NCBI GenBank assembly: GCA_963922205.1 | Contig: CAWUHX010000007.1 | Location: forward strand, 2,542,001-2,606,000 | Length of the DNA: 64,000 bases | Source of the DNA: Romanomermis culicivorax | Taxonomy: Eukaryota > Nematoda > Enoplea > Mermithida > Mermithidae | Direction of reading: 5' to 3' | Part shown: positions 43,986 through 55,100 of the stretch, piece after piece | Layout of the letters: every line of letters begins with the position of its first letter | Position numbering within the stretch: the first letter of the stretch is position 1 | Position numbers and translations under genes: made by a program | Notes under the pieces: model-generated | What the model was told of the DNA's origin: nothing | Database searches by the model: none | Seen by the model: only the letters and a program-made list of their open reading frames with translations

Positions 43986-45299
43986 CGCAGATCTTCTCAC
44001 CACTGGATTTGTTTGCATTTCGTGACAAATTAATTAAATGAATAACATTCTCCACTACATAGAGGGTAATGGTATTCAAATAATAAAGTGCTGAGACTTT
44101 TGAATAGAAAATTCTGTTGCAGAGATTAAAGAAGCCAATAGGGATTAACAAAGTCGGTGTCCGTCAAACGATGACTGCTGGTTTATTGTTGGTGACCTCA
44201 AGTTCTGTACCTACACATAGAAAGGTGCAAATTTATGATCAGTAGCCAGGAAAATTTCTAGCTTCGTATTTGATGACAAGCGGTGATTCGGCAACATAAA
44301 TGAAGTGTGTACTGAAGAACTCGACATATCGGTCAATATTATGCTTCCTTCAGGTTCATATACTTCATTTTCGTGGCCTATAAAAAAGAATATTCGTTAC
44401 ATTTCGGTTATCATTCGACTTCCAAATTCAATTGTAACTTCAAAGGGTAGGGTGTTGTAATAGTAGGAACATTACATCCAACGTGGATGCTATGTTTTTG
44501 CTATGCCGAATGAAAATTAAGATACCCATTTCAGACTAGGGATCTTAGGCAAAGAGCCCTATTAAGGCTTGAGGACATTGATTAATAATCAACTTGATGG
44601 TCCATGAAACCTTCCAATGAAAACTCCACATATTTACTAACCATTGATTGTATAGTAAGTAAGTGGATGAATAGCCCGCAGCAGAACCTTGCCTGGATAT
44701 GTGTTGTGATCCCTAGGCGATGTGGTTACCAACCACTGACGGCGTGATGGACGCCAGCACGGACGAATGCTAGGATTTTTCTGGTTATAAATATTACGAG
44801 TACAATGTTTTCATTTCAATTAGAATATCCATCAGATACTATCAATAAAGTGAGAATTGTAGAAGGCACTCAGAGCTCTAATAATGAAATTCTCAAAGGC
44901 ATACACGTGAAAACGAAATTTTTTTCATGCTTGGAGGATAGCATTGTTACCTACTTTAGGGTCGATTATTTCTTCAGGAAGAAGAAGTCCCACTGAATCT
45001 TTTCCCGTTTTTATGAAGAAAAAGCGCTCTGTCGAACCAAATCGAAAATAAAAAAATTTGAGGAACATGTATTTTTTCTATTTGCGTTCCAAAACTGCAT
45101 ACGTTTGCATATTTTGAATTTGTCACGTGGGTGCATTAATAACTTATCAGCGAAACCCAAAGTTTTCTGGCATGATGTGAGCTAGTGTAGATATTGCTAT
45201 GACGAAGTATCGTAAAGTTCCAGTTTAAATGTCATAAGTTATGGGTACCCTAGTCAATGAATGAGTTATCAACTATTCGATTTTATAACCACCTTACAC

Positions 45300-45671
45300 C
45301 ATTTTTTTGGAATTTGCATTTCCTAAAGGGCATAACTGGAATCAGAGCAAAGAAGTGTTCAAGGCTGCAAACGTTCGAATCGCGATTTAGATTTTCAGGG
45401 CGACAGTGTGGCTCGAAAGTAGGCAATTTATTGAGTTGGAAATCTTCAAAAAAGTAGGGTCCACCAAAAACCCTATAGCTTCTGCAATTTCGGGATTTGG
45501 ATGGGAAAATTTTGCCGAAGTTAGTTTTGGACTTCCGATGACATCCACACAGAATCTGCTCAAAATCTGAGATGGTCGAGCAGGGATGATTTTCAAAACT
45601 GGACCGCTTGGCGTGACCCGGATCAAAAAATGGGAACAGCATGAGAAAGGGATTGAGCGTATGAAAGCGGA
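45300..45671. other. gene-free stretch
   Basis: Overlapping frames on the minus strand (45283-45642) have ordinary composition but no motif or splice context. I do not call them genes. Confidence 0.3.
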
Positions 45672-45930
45672 TTTATAGTCAGTTTTTTATAAAATGCTTC
45701 CAAATAGAAAAGTGACACAAATCACTACTGTCGTCAAAATCGTTTACATAAAGTTGTTTTTGTAAAGTTTCTCACTCGAAAAACTGGTAAAGACTAGGTC
45801 AGTATGCTCACAAATTTCCAGTCCTTCATGATATATTGTTTATCAGAAAATCGCAAAAATCTGAAATACTATTGCTTTCCACTTTCATTATTTGTAAGCA
45901 TTTCAAGAAAAACAGACTATAGATAGATTA
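45672..45930 (+). mobile_element. MITE with TATAGTCTG-type ends, copy 2
   Basis: The left end TATAGTCAGTTTTTTATAAA..GCTT and right end AAGCATTTC..GAAAAACAGACTATA are inverted. The interior matches 7878-8127 in reverse. About 260 bp, non-coding. Confidence 0.65.
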
Positions 45931-46097
45931 CATCATTGGAATCGATCTTTCTTAGAAAGTGCCAACAATGCTTAGTTTACAATTAAACAATGTTTAACAT
46001 CAACTAGGATTGAGTTTTAGTTGGCTGCATCGGTTTTTCGCTCCATTCCTCCCTGTGCATTCGTACTCCGTGACGCTAATCGACCACCCGCAACAAG

Positions 46098-46196
46098 ATG
46101 AGCGACGAATTTCGTTTACCGATCGGCGAAGTGATTGATAAACGCTGGCAGCTGAACAAATTATTGGGCGCCGGCGCATTCGGCGCCGTTTACGAA
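46098..46196 (+). CDS. kinase exon 1
   Basis: 33 codons from the ATG at 46098 to TACGAA, coding the N-terminus and glycine loop. The donor GAA|GTCTCC is weak. Reading on would hit a TAG within the 57-bp intron, and splicing to TTTTGCAG (46253) restores VYEV-IDLAD, so splicing is required. Confidence 0.8.
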
Positions 46197-49100
46197 GTCT
46201 CCTTAGCCATTTTTTCGAAATTTGAATTTTTCTAGAAAATTTCCATTTTGCAGGTTATTGACTTGGCGGATGTGAATAGACCGACGTATGCATTAAAAGT
46301 AAGTAAAATATTTGGCACATCTGCATCTTAGCGACCTCTGAATTTTTTCCAAGTTTTTTAACGTGTAACAGCATACAGGTATATGCCAGGTAGGCTAGCT
46401 AGTTTTTAACGTGTAAGGTATATACAACGTGCATGTATATGCGAAGTATGAGATAGTATAAACTGATGTTAGTGTAAAGATGACTACCTGCCCCGAAGTA
46501 AGGGAAACTACAGTGTATTGCCTGTCATTCACCTACTTATTCTCAAGGGTCATTTATACTTGCCTTTTCCGACTAAATGGAACAGATCGTCAACAGCTTG
46601 AAATGTTTATCCTTTCCGATCGAAAGTGGATGTTTAGGCTGAACGTTTCAAGCTGTTGGCTATCGGTTCCGTTCCGTTTCATCGAAAACGGCAAGTATAA
46701 ATGACCCTTGGCTCAGGGCGGAGTGGAGCCATGTAGGCGGACGCGTAGCGCCCGTCCTGTTATAGGAATCTTTAAAATTAAGTTCATTACTGAGTTTACA
46801 AGGATGCTTGCCTTTTTCGCATTTACCGGTTTACACATGCAAGTTTACACTCTCATACTTACTGCACCAAAGAATTTTTTTAAGGTGGGTGGCTGGGGGG
46901 CGGAGGCGCATAAATTTGCCCATGTTCCATAAGTGTCATTTATACTTGCCTTTTCCGATGGAACGGAATGCAATCGACACAACGTAACCGAACGAAAGGG
47001 AAATTTTCGCTCCGTTCGGTTGTAGGTTACCATTGATCGTTTTCTGCAAAATTGTAGTTATCTTTTCCAACTGGCAATGGATCTTCAGGCTGAACGTGTC
47101 AAGGTGTTGGTGATCTGTTCCGTCGAAAAAGGCAAGTATAAATGACCCTTCAGTCGTTCAAAAACTAGCTATTGTACTGTCACATTAACTGAAATTGGGA
47201 GCCATGTCACATTAAGTAGATTGGTGATCAGTCACATTGATGGGTAAACCCATACCATATCCCGTAGGAAATACAGCCATGACACTGTGAGTGACATGCT
47301 GTGACCCCGTTGGGTGGCTCCGTTTGATATTCAGTTCGGGAACCTAACCCAGCTGGTACTGACTACAGGAAAACCTATAGTGTACCTCGGAACTGTCCTC
47401 CCGTTCTGCTGTAGCATAATAGACAACGCCGCCGGGTCAGGGGTGGCAATCCCTAGTCCTCATTCACTGAGAATGAGGGACTGTGCCATTTGTGGAATGG
47501 CTTACTGTAAGGGACCCAATTGTAAACCTAAATCCCCTATTTGGCCCTGACCGTAAGGGTTCAAGGGTTGTTCTAACTGAGGGGATTCTCAAGGGGAAAC
47601 GAGTTTAAGGAGGTTTCCCATGAATATACCCTCAACAACAATAACCCCTGAGAAGACTCACCTAGTCCTCTTCTCAACTACTTCTCGGCGCAGGAGCAAG
47701 GGGGTCAAGGGTTCACGGATTCGGTGGATGATGGGAGCGGGTGACGGCGATCCGATTCGGGTTTGGTGCGGGTGGTTTACTGTAAGTGGGTCGGTGAGCG
47801 ACGGGAAAACGTTCCTCGAGGGAGGTGACAGGGGATCTCTAACCGAAAGGCGATGGGGTAACTCCTAGGGTCGGAATACGGTAATGTAAACGCAAGGGAG
47901 GCACCAAAGGCAATATGTAAATTTATTAATAAAGTTGGTGGCGGACGCAGGAATATGCAAATTTATATAAAATAAGTTGACGAATGCGGAGACGCAAGCT
48001 AAAAATCCAAGGAGACAATTAGGCCCAAAAATGAGTGCAAAACTAAAGAAACAAGCCCTTTTAAAGGGTCCCGTAAACCTACAGTATGCCTTGGGTGGAG
48101 CTAGCCACACCCAAGCTAACTTCTACAGTGGAAATCGCTGCAGAAGATGCCTATGGTCACATAGACATTTTCCAGTTCAACTATGTTAAGCATTGGGGCG
48201 AGTTTCACTCTCCATGCTAAACATATGAACGTCATTTAGAGAGAATCTCCAAACTAGGCGTTTCACGTTGCAAAATGTCGCTAGTTTTTGCTGATAAGAG
48301 GTGCACGTTGTGCTCCAATTATAGGGATGAGCTCGGAGAGCTTATCTTTGGCAGAAATTCTAACTAATGGGTTACATACCATAGTCTACGTGTGCAAGGG
48401 AAAAATTACAAATCATAACGGAAATGAAAGTACAAAAATGAAACAGAAACGAAACGCAAAAAGTACACACAGAAATTGCATGTAAAATATAAAAACGAAA
48501 CACAAAATTAAAGTAAGTGACTGTGAAACAGAAAGTGGCGAAAAACATAACAAAAAAGCATGATGTGAATCACGTGACATTGGGCGAAATTCGTCGGCAC
48601 GTCACAGTTTGTTGCCTATACATGCATGCTGTATTACCGTACAGGTTAAAAAACTTGGAAAAAATTCAGAGGTCGCTAAAGTGCATAAGTACCGAACATC
48701 TTGAAATTTTTGTAGTTGTGCATGTCCAACAATTTATGGGAGAGGATCTGCAAAGTGTAATTGGAATTTAAAGAAATGAATTTTTGAGGTAACCTATAGA
48801 TTCATCCACAGCCCTTTGCAATGCTTAATTTTTTTGTTTTTTGGCATTCCAGCGTCTACTGTAGTTCTTTTTACAGTAATCTCGATTCATATATCCTATC
48901 TCTCTCGAAATGCTTATGAATTAATAACAGTAAAAAGGAAGTATACTATTTTATATTTTTACGATTTTCTGCTGAACTGACTATAGAAATTTAATGATTT
49001 TCAACGCAATTTTCTAATTAGTCTTGCTCGTTCTTCTTTCCAGTTAGAAAAGAACAACCTGAAAGATCGTTCGATGAATTTATTGAAACTGGAAGTGACA

Positions 49101-52100
49101 GTTCTCAGATACTTACGGGAAGCCAAAGCCAAACATTGCCCGGGCTATGTGTCGTGCGGTCAAGCGCCGCAATATAATTTCGTCGTCATGGGGTTGGTGG
49201 GCAAAAGCGTGAGCGAAACGCGAAAAATGATGCCCAATAGACGATTCACGTTGAGGACTTGCTTGCACATCGGTATCGAGGGCGTCAAAAGCATAGACGA
49301 AATCCACCAAGTTGGGTGAGTAATAGTGAACAGACGGCCCCGGCCGGGGTTTTTTTTTAAAAATGACCGATTTTAAGCGTTTATTTTATTAGCATTTAGG
49401 GCATTTATTGATCAAGAAATGACAAAAATTCGATTAATCAACCGACGGTTGCACAAATCTCAACACTAAATATTTTCTCATTTTTATCAAAATGACCGTT
49501 TATAGTTTGAAAATATCTCTTTTAATGTAACAATGATTCGATGGAGATTGAGAATTAGTAAGTAAAATAGTCAAAAATTCAACTCAGCTGTAGATGAGAA
49601 TTTAGTTTGCTACATATGTAACGAGTTATACGAATGTCAACTATAAAACTAAATCAACCTTCCAGTTTAACTCGTACTTCAAACAGTTCTGTAACATCCT
49701 GCCCAATGTTCACTCCACATGTTTGCATTAGACTTCTTACCGTGATTACAAAATATTTTTGTATTGGCATCTTTAGCAAGACGAAAAGAAGGGTACGTTT
49801 GGAAGTACCTACTTGATAGAATGGTTACAGTTCTGATAAAAGACTCATATGAAAAGTTCATTCATCACATCAATTAGTTTCATGCCGAATTGAACGAATA
49901 ATATCAGGAAGTTCATAATTAGTTTTTTCACCCACGTAATAATGAAGTTCGACAGCATTTCAAAAAAAAGACTAACCATACTCCACTCCGTTCGTTCAAA
50001 CTGAAAATGACAATTATTTCAAATTTAATTCAAATTCAAATCTAATTTCAACTGGTAAAAATGGTGTTAAACTTTCTTTTCAATATGCTCAATTTTTAGT
50101 TTTATAATCATAATAAATAATTACAGAACTTCACTCTAGGAGTAAGTGGGTCAAAAGTGTATAGCCAATAAGATCAAAAATACATTCACCTAACTTAATT
50201 TACAGATTCGGATGACGTCACTTTGGTAGTGGTAGACTTGAACGTTCTATGTAATCATTCTGATTCAAAAGAAGAGAATTATTGTGATCTGTTTTGATTA
50301 CTGCTATCAGAAATTTTCAACTAAAACTTCTACTAATGAACAATTTAATATGGGAAATGTAAAAGTATCGCTTCCCAACTTCCTTAGTCACAAGCATTTA
50401 TAAAACAGACTGCAAATTATATTCTTTGTTTCTAATAAAACTTGATTCCACACGCTGACCAATTTTATTCAATGGATCTCATTTCATTTTCATTAAATAG
50501 TAATGTTTCTAGACTCAAAAATGAGTGTCAAAATGTTTACTGAAAGTTTCGACCGTAAGATTTTTCATTCAAATAATTCACAAAATTAGTTGAGTAAGTC
50601 TACAAATTTTAAGTCCTTTGTGACTCGCGGTTTAGCCAGCAATCGTAGAAACATGAAATAGTAATTTAGAAGCATTTCAAGAAAAACAGACTATAATGGT
50701 ATGTATAATTCCCGGCCGGCCGGAGCCGGGAAGTTTGCTCGCTCTGGCCCGAATAAAAAGGCTTGCCACGGCCGTTCCCCAGTAAGTGACTTTAGTTTGT
50801 CAACGTCGCCCTAGTTCTTCGTGGTGATCAATAACGCTATCGAAACAAATATGAAGAGTACCGTTTTCCAAACCTAACAAAAAGTGATAAAAAAATCAGA
50901 AAACTATAAATTTGAAAAGAACAAGGAATTTCAACGCAACGACAAAAATAGAAACTTGAGATGATAAAATAGAAAAATGAGAGGAAAGTACAACGAAGAG
51001 AATGGACAAACGTCAATCGAGCATGAAGGAAAAATAGAGATGTTAAACAAAAGACAGTGTCAAAAAGAAAGGAAAGATAAAAAATGACATGCAAAATCGA
51101 AGTAGTCTGTTATAAAATACTTGTAAGTCGGAAGGTTACGAAAATTGGGACTGTCATTGAAATCGTTTACACAAAGCTTTTACAGTAGAATTCTTTCTCA
51201 AGAGATTATTAAAGATTAGTTCGAGTATTGCCACAAATTTTCAGTCTTAGCGCGATAGCGTCAACCTATAATATACTTGGCCCCCAAATTTCACGTCCCC
51301 CCACCCTAGAGCCAAAACGGTAAGAGCTAGAACCTTCGTGTTTTTTCATAATTCCGGGCATAAGGGCAAACTATGGGGTGCATTTTGTCATTTCGCGTCT
51401 ATCTGCAAGTGGTGCTCGGTGCAAAAAAAAACATGCAAAAAACGCACTTTTTTAGGCCCCGTGGATTCACCATGCCCAGCAATGGGTGTGCCATATCCAA
51501 CTTCCATACTTCGGCCTAAGCATCTTGGGGTGCAATCTCAAATGCGATTTTTCATTTTTTAAAAATATGGTCTCAATTCAATTACATGGTGGTCCAAACT
51601 CCCGGAAAACGCCAAATTCCCCAATTTTGTTATATAATACTTACGGCTTCAAAGAAAATAATTTTTGCAGCACAATGCACTACTAATTTTTTGCAGTTTC
51701 AATTGAACCGGTAGTCTATTTGGGATTTTTGGGCTGCAATGATTTTCAACCATTGGGAATTCGATGGACACGGTCACTTTACACGAAAAATTATCCCGGG
51801 TGTAAACAAGCGTATTTCCGTGATTTTTCAGCGGAGGGAGTCGACCGCGGGAAATTTAATAGACGTGGTCACTTTACAGAAAAAATTATCGCGGGTGTAA
51901 ACAGGCGTATTTCCGTTAATTTTTTGCTGGAACTGAGAATTTGATGAATGCGATCACTTTATACAAAAACTTATCCCCGGTGTAAACAAACGTATTTTCG
52001 TGTTTTTTGGTGGAAGGGGTTTTCGACTGCGGGGAATTCAATGGATGCGCCATTTTACACAAAAAACTATCTGGGGTGTAAACAAGCATATTTTTGTGAT

Positions 52101-55100
52101 TTTTTTGTGGAAGGGGTTTTTGACTGTGGTGAATTCAATGGATGCGTCACTTTACACAATAAAATTATCTCGGATTTAACCAAGCCTATTTTCGAGATTT
52201 TTTTGTGGAAGGAGTTTTCGATCACGGGGAATTTAATGAATGTGCTCACTTTACACACAAAATCATATTGAGTGTAAACAAATGTATTTCTGCGATTTTT
52301 GAGGGAAGCTGTTTCTGACCATGGGGAATTCAATGGGCGCAGTAAGTTTACACGAAAAAAAGTCATGTGTGTAAACAAAGGTATTTCTGCGACTTTTTGG
52401 GTTGAGGGATTCTAGATCATGAGGAATTCAATAGATATGGTCACCTTTCAGTCTGTTTACAACTTTTTAAGTACTATGCGGTTTACACATCTTCTCGTAG
52501 CTTGAAGATTGTTTTTTACTGTTTTTTTTGATGTGAAAATGGCCAAATTTAAAACTTCAATATGCTTCTATGAAGGTTTTTGTGCATGGTTGAGGCCTAC
52601 TAAAAAGAGGTGAACTAGTTTATTAGAAAATGCCCCGATGGGGCAGAAAAAAACAAGAATATACTTGCTTCGATAGTTGCCATGCTAGAAACAGAAGTGG
52701 ACTAGATTTTTGAGAATTTGGATCACAGTTGGAAACAATTCACTTTCTTTATATTAGATTTTTATTCTTTCTCAAAAAATTTTTCCAAGTCTGTGAAAAA
52801 GTATATTCTGCAGCTGAGAGCATCAACACACTTTCCAACCAAACATGTGCATCTCTGAAATTTTTAGGAGGGTAGAGGGGTGGACCTTGGTTTTTTTGCG
52901 TTTTTTGAGACAAAAAATTCAAAAAAAGTTGACAAATTTTCCAATTTCAAAACCCTTGTGGAAGTTTGTACCCCCATGTCCCCTCTCACACATGTTTGCT
53001 TCCAACTGTGTTAAACATTTTTGGTGTCAACAAAAGGAATCAAGTGTGGGAAAGTGGAAAAAAAATCCCACTCAGCTTTTTAAGAAAAAAAGCTACAGCA
53101 CTAAAGGCCCTGTCATACTTCACCGCGAGGCGCCGGTTGTTCTATCCATACTTAAAAGCGGCGCCGCGCAGTACCGCACGGTAGCACCTTTGAAGTTTGA
53201 ATAGGTTTTTGTAATTTTTGCGGCGCCGCGCGGCACCGCCATCAGGTTTCAAGTGAGACGAAATTTTCGAACAATTTATGTGCTCTAAAGTTGCAGCATG
53301 CTGTTGTTGTGACATATTGTTGCATACTGTGACATCTATACATGTAGTTGAATCATATTTTCCACTTGAATGGTGAATTCTGACACTTGTCCAACTATTT
53401 TACCAAATTGATTACTTAATTTTCAATGAAGATATACTAAGAAGTTGATCACTTAATTTGCAATGAAGACATTAATGTGTAAAAATTATGAATATGCAAA
53501 GTAGGTGTAAACATGTTCCTACAGCAAGTGTACTCGCTCATTTTGGTTGTGTCTTTATTCCCCCAACATCTCTTTTCCGCAAATATCCCGATTGTCCGAA
53601 AGTCCATATTCCCCGCAGGTCCTGATTCCCCGAACAATAAATAGATTTCCTATTTCCCCGAAAAATGCATTAGTCCCTATTCCCTGAACGTCCCGATTTC
53701 CCGAATACTAGGGAAAGGATGGATCCACTTTGAACCTGGGTCCTGAACAGCAGGTCCGACCGGAACCAGATCAGATCTGGATCCTGTATATAGCACATAT
53801 GTGAATGAATAATCGTGTATATATATTCAATTTTTCAAAATCAATTTATATAAATTGATATTTCTTAGTAGTTCAAGAACTAATAATCGTTGGAATGAGA
53901 AGCAAATTGAAGCAAGAGCCCAAAATCTTTAGACTAGGCTTTTTGCTAGCTTCTATCTGCACCGTGCAGGAATGATTGATTTCATTTTTCTTTTGCGCTT
54001 TTTATTTTTCGATTTTTTTTGTATTTTTCATCTTTTCCGCGTTTTTCGTATTACGCATTTGTCGAGACGAGTAATACACATTTTTTTGGGAAGAGCAAAA
54101 TCCAAAAGCGTCATACAGCGCCACTCGGTACCGCGCGGCGAAGTATGACAGGGCCTTAAGTCTTCTAAGAACTAAATCGATTGTGCAAGATACGTTTCAT
54201 TCGCTCATTTTAGATAACATATCGTATAGAATTCACTCCGTAACCTCTGCTTATTACAAGTTATAAACAAATTTATTCTCTTTTATTTAATTATTCAACA
54301 AAATAGCATCATTCACAGTTTTTGGATTTAAACTGAAATTGTAGAAAGAGCACTTTTTACGGGATGGCAGACGGGAAGCTATTTCACCCATCCCTGTCGC
54401 TCGCGTCCTGCTTTCAAAAAAGTCGTACTGTTGCCGTGGGAGTGCCAGTAGAGTCGGGGAGAACCGGGTGCGGGATTTGGCGACACCCCTAATATAGGCA
54501 CGGCTGAATCCCATTTGCAGATCGGTGCCCAATGACTGTAACCAAGGCTCAGTTGCACTAAAGGGGTCTGAGCTCGAGCTCAAGGTAATCTCGAACAAAA
54601 AGGCGAATCGGTTTGATCTCAAGTTCGGTATAATTTGAATGTCATCAGGATTATAACGAGCTCAATGTCGAGATTATCCCCAGCTCGAACTGTCGGGTTG
54701 CACTAACATTTTCCCACAATTTTCTTATCTCTAAAGCAAATAAATATAAAAATTTCTGCGATTCCCAGACTCGAACTCAAACCTCAATATTAGTTAATCC
54801 TGAAGTGAGTGTTGTTTGTACATTGGACGAGAATAATTTGGACATTGCGATTAGCTCAACCTCAGGATCGTCAATTTAATCCCGATGTTGAGATTATCCT
54901 CATGTTCGGTTAGTGCAACCACCCAGGTTTCTTCATAGTTCTGAAAATTACTATAATATGCCTCCCTCACTATATTTCAGCTAGTGTGAGAGGCAGGAGT
55001 TTTGAATTGGTCGGGAGTTAGAATGCTATTGGTTTACCATTTCCTTACATTTGAAATCATGCGCATATAATTTTCATATAGAAAAATTTTACTGTAGTTG

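Larger units (their letters stand above)
42369..45298. mobile_element. 2.9-kb imperfect palindrome (inverted-repeat element)
   Basis: The left arm (42369-43535) and right arm (44530-45298) are inverted copies, for example the ACGATACTTCGTCATAGCAA block and the CGTCCGTG..GGCGTC block of each arm. The left arm is lengthened by a nested insertion at 42872-43253. The roughly 1-kb centre has no clear gene; the 79-residue frame at 43559-43798 overlaps a small foldback. Confidence 0.7.
46299..49043 (+). other. kinase intron 2 (2.7 kb)
   Basis: It holds two copies of a MITE (46545-46709 and 46931-47150), a GC-richer patch (about 47290-47880) and AT-rich DNA with no gene of its own. Short frames such as 47314-47550 and 47977-48189 have no recognisable domain. 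Confidence 0.7.

Noticed and set aside
45283..45642. 119-residue minus ORF
   Set aside because: No homology, no splice signals, and an overlapping frame of similar quality.
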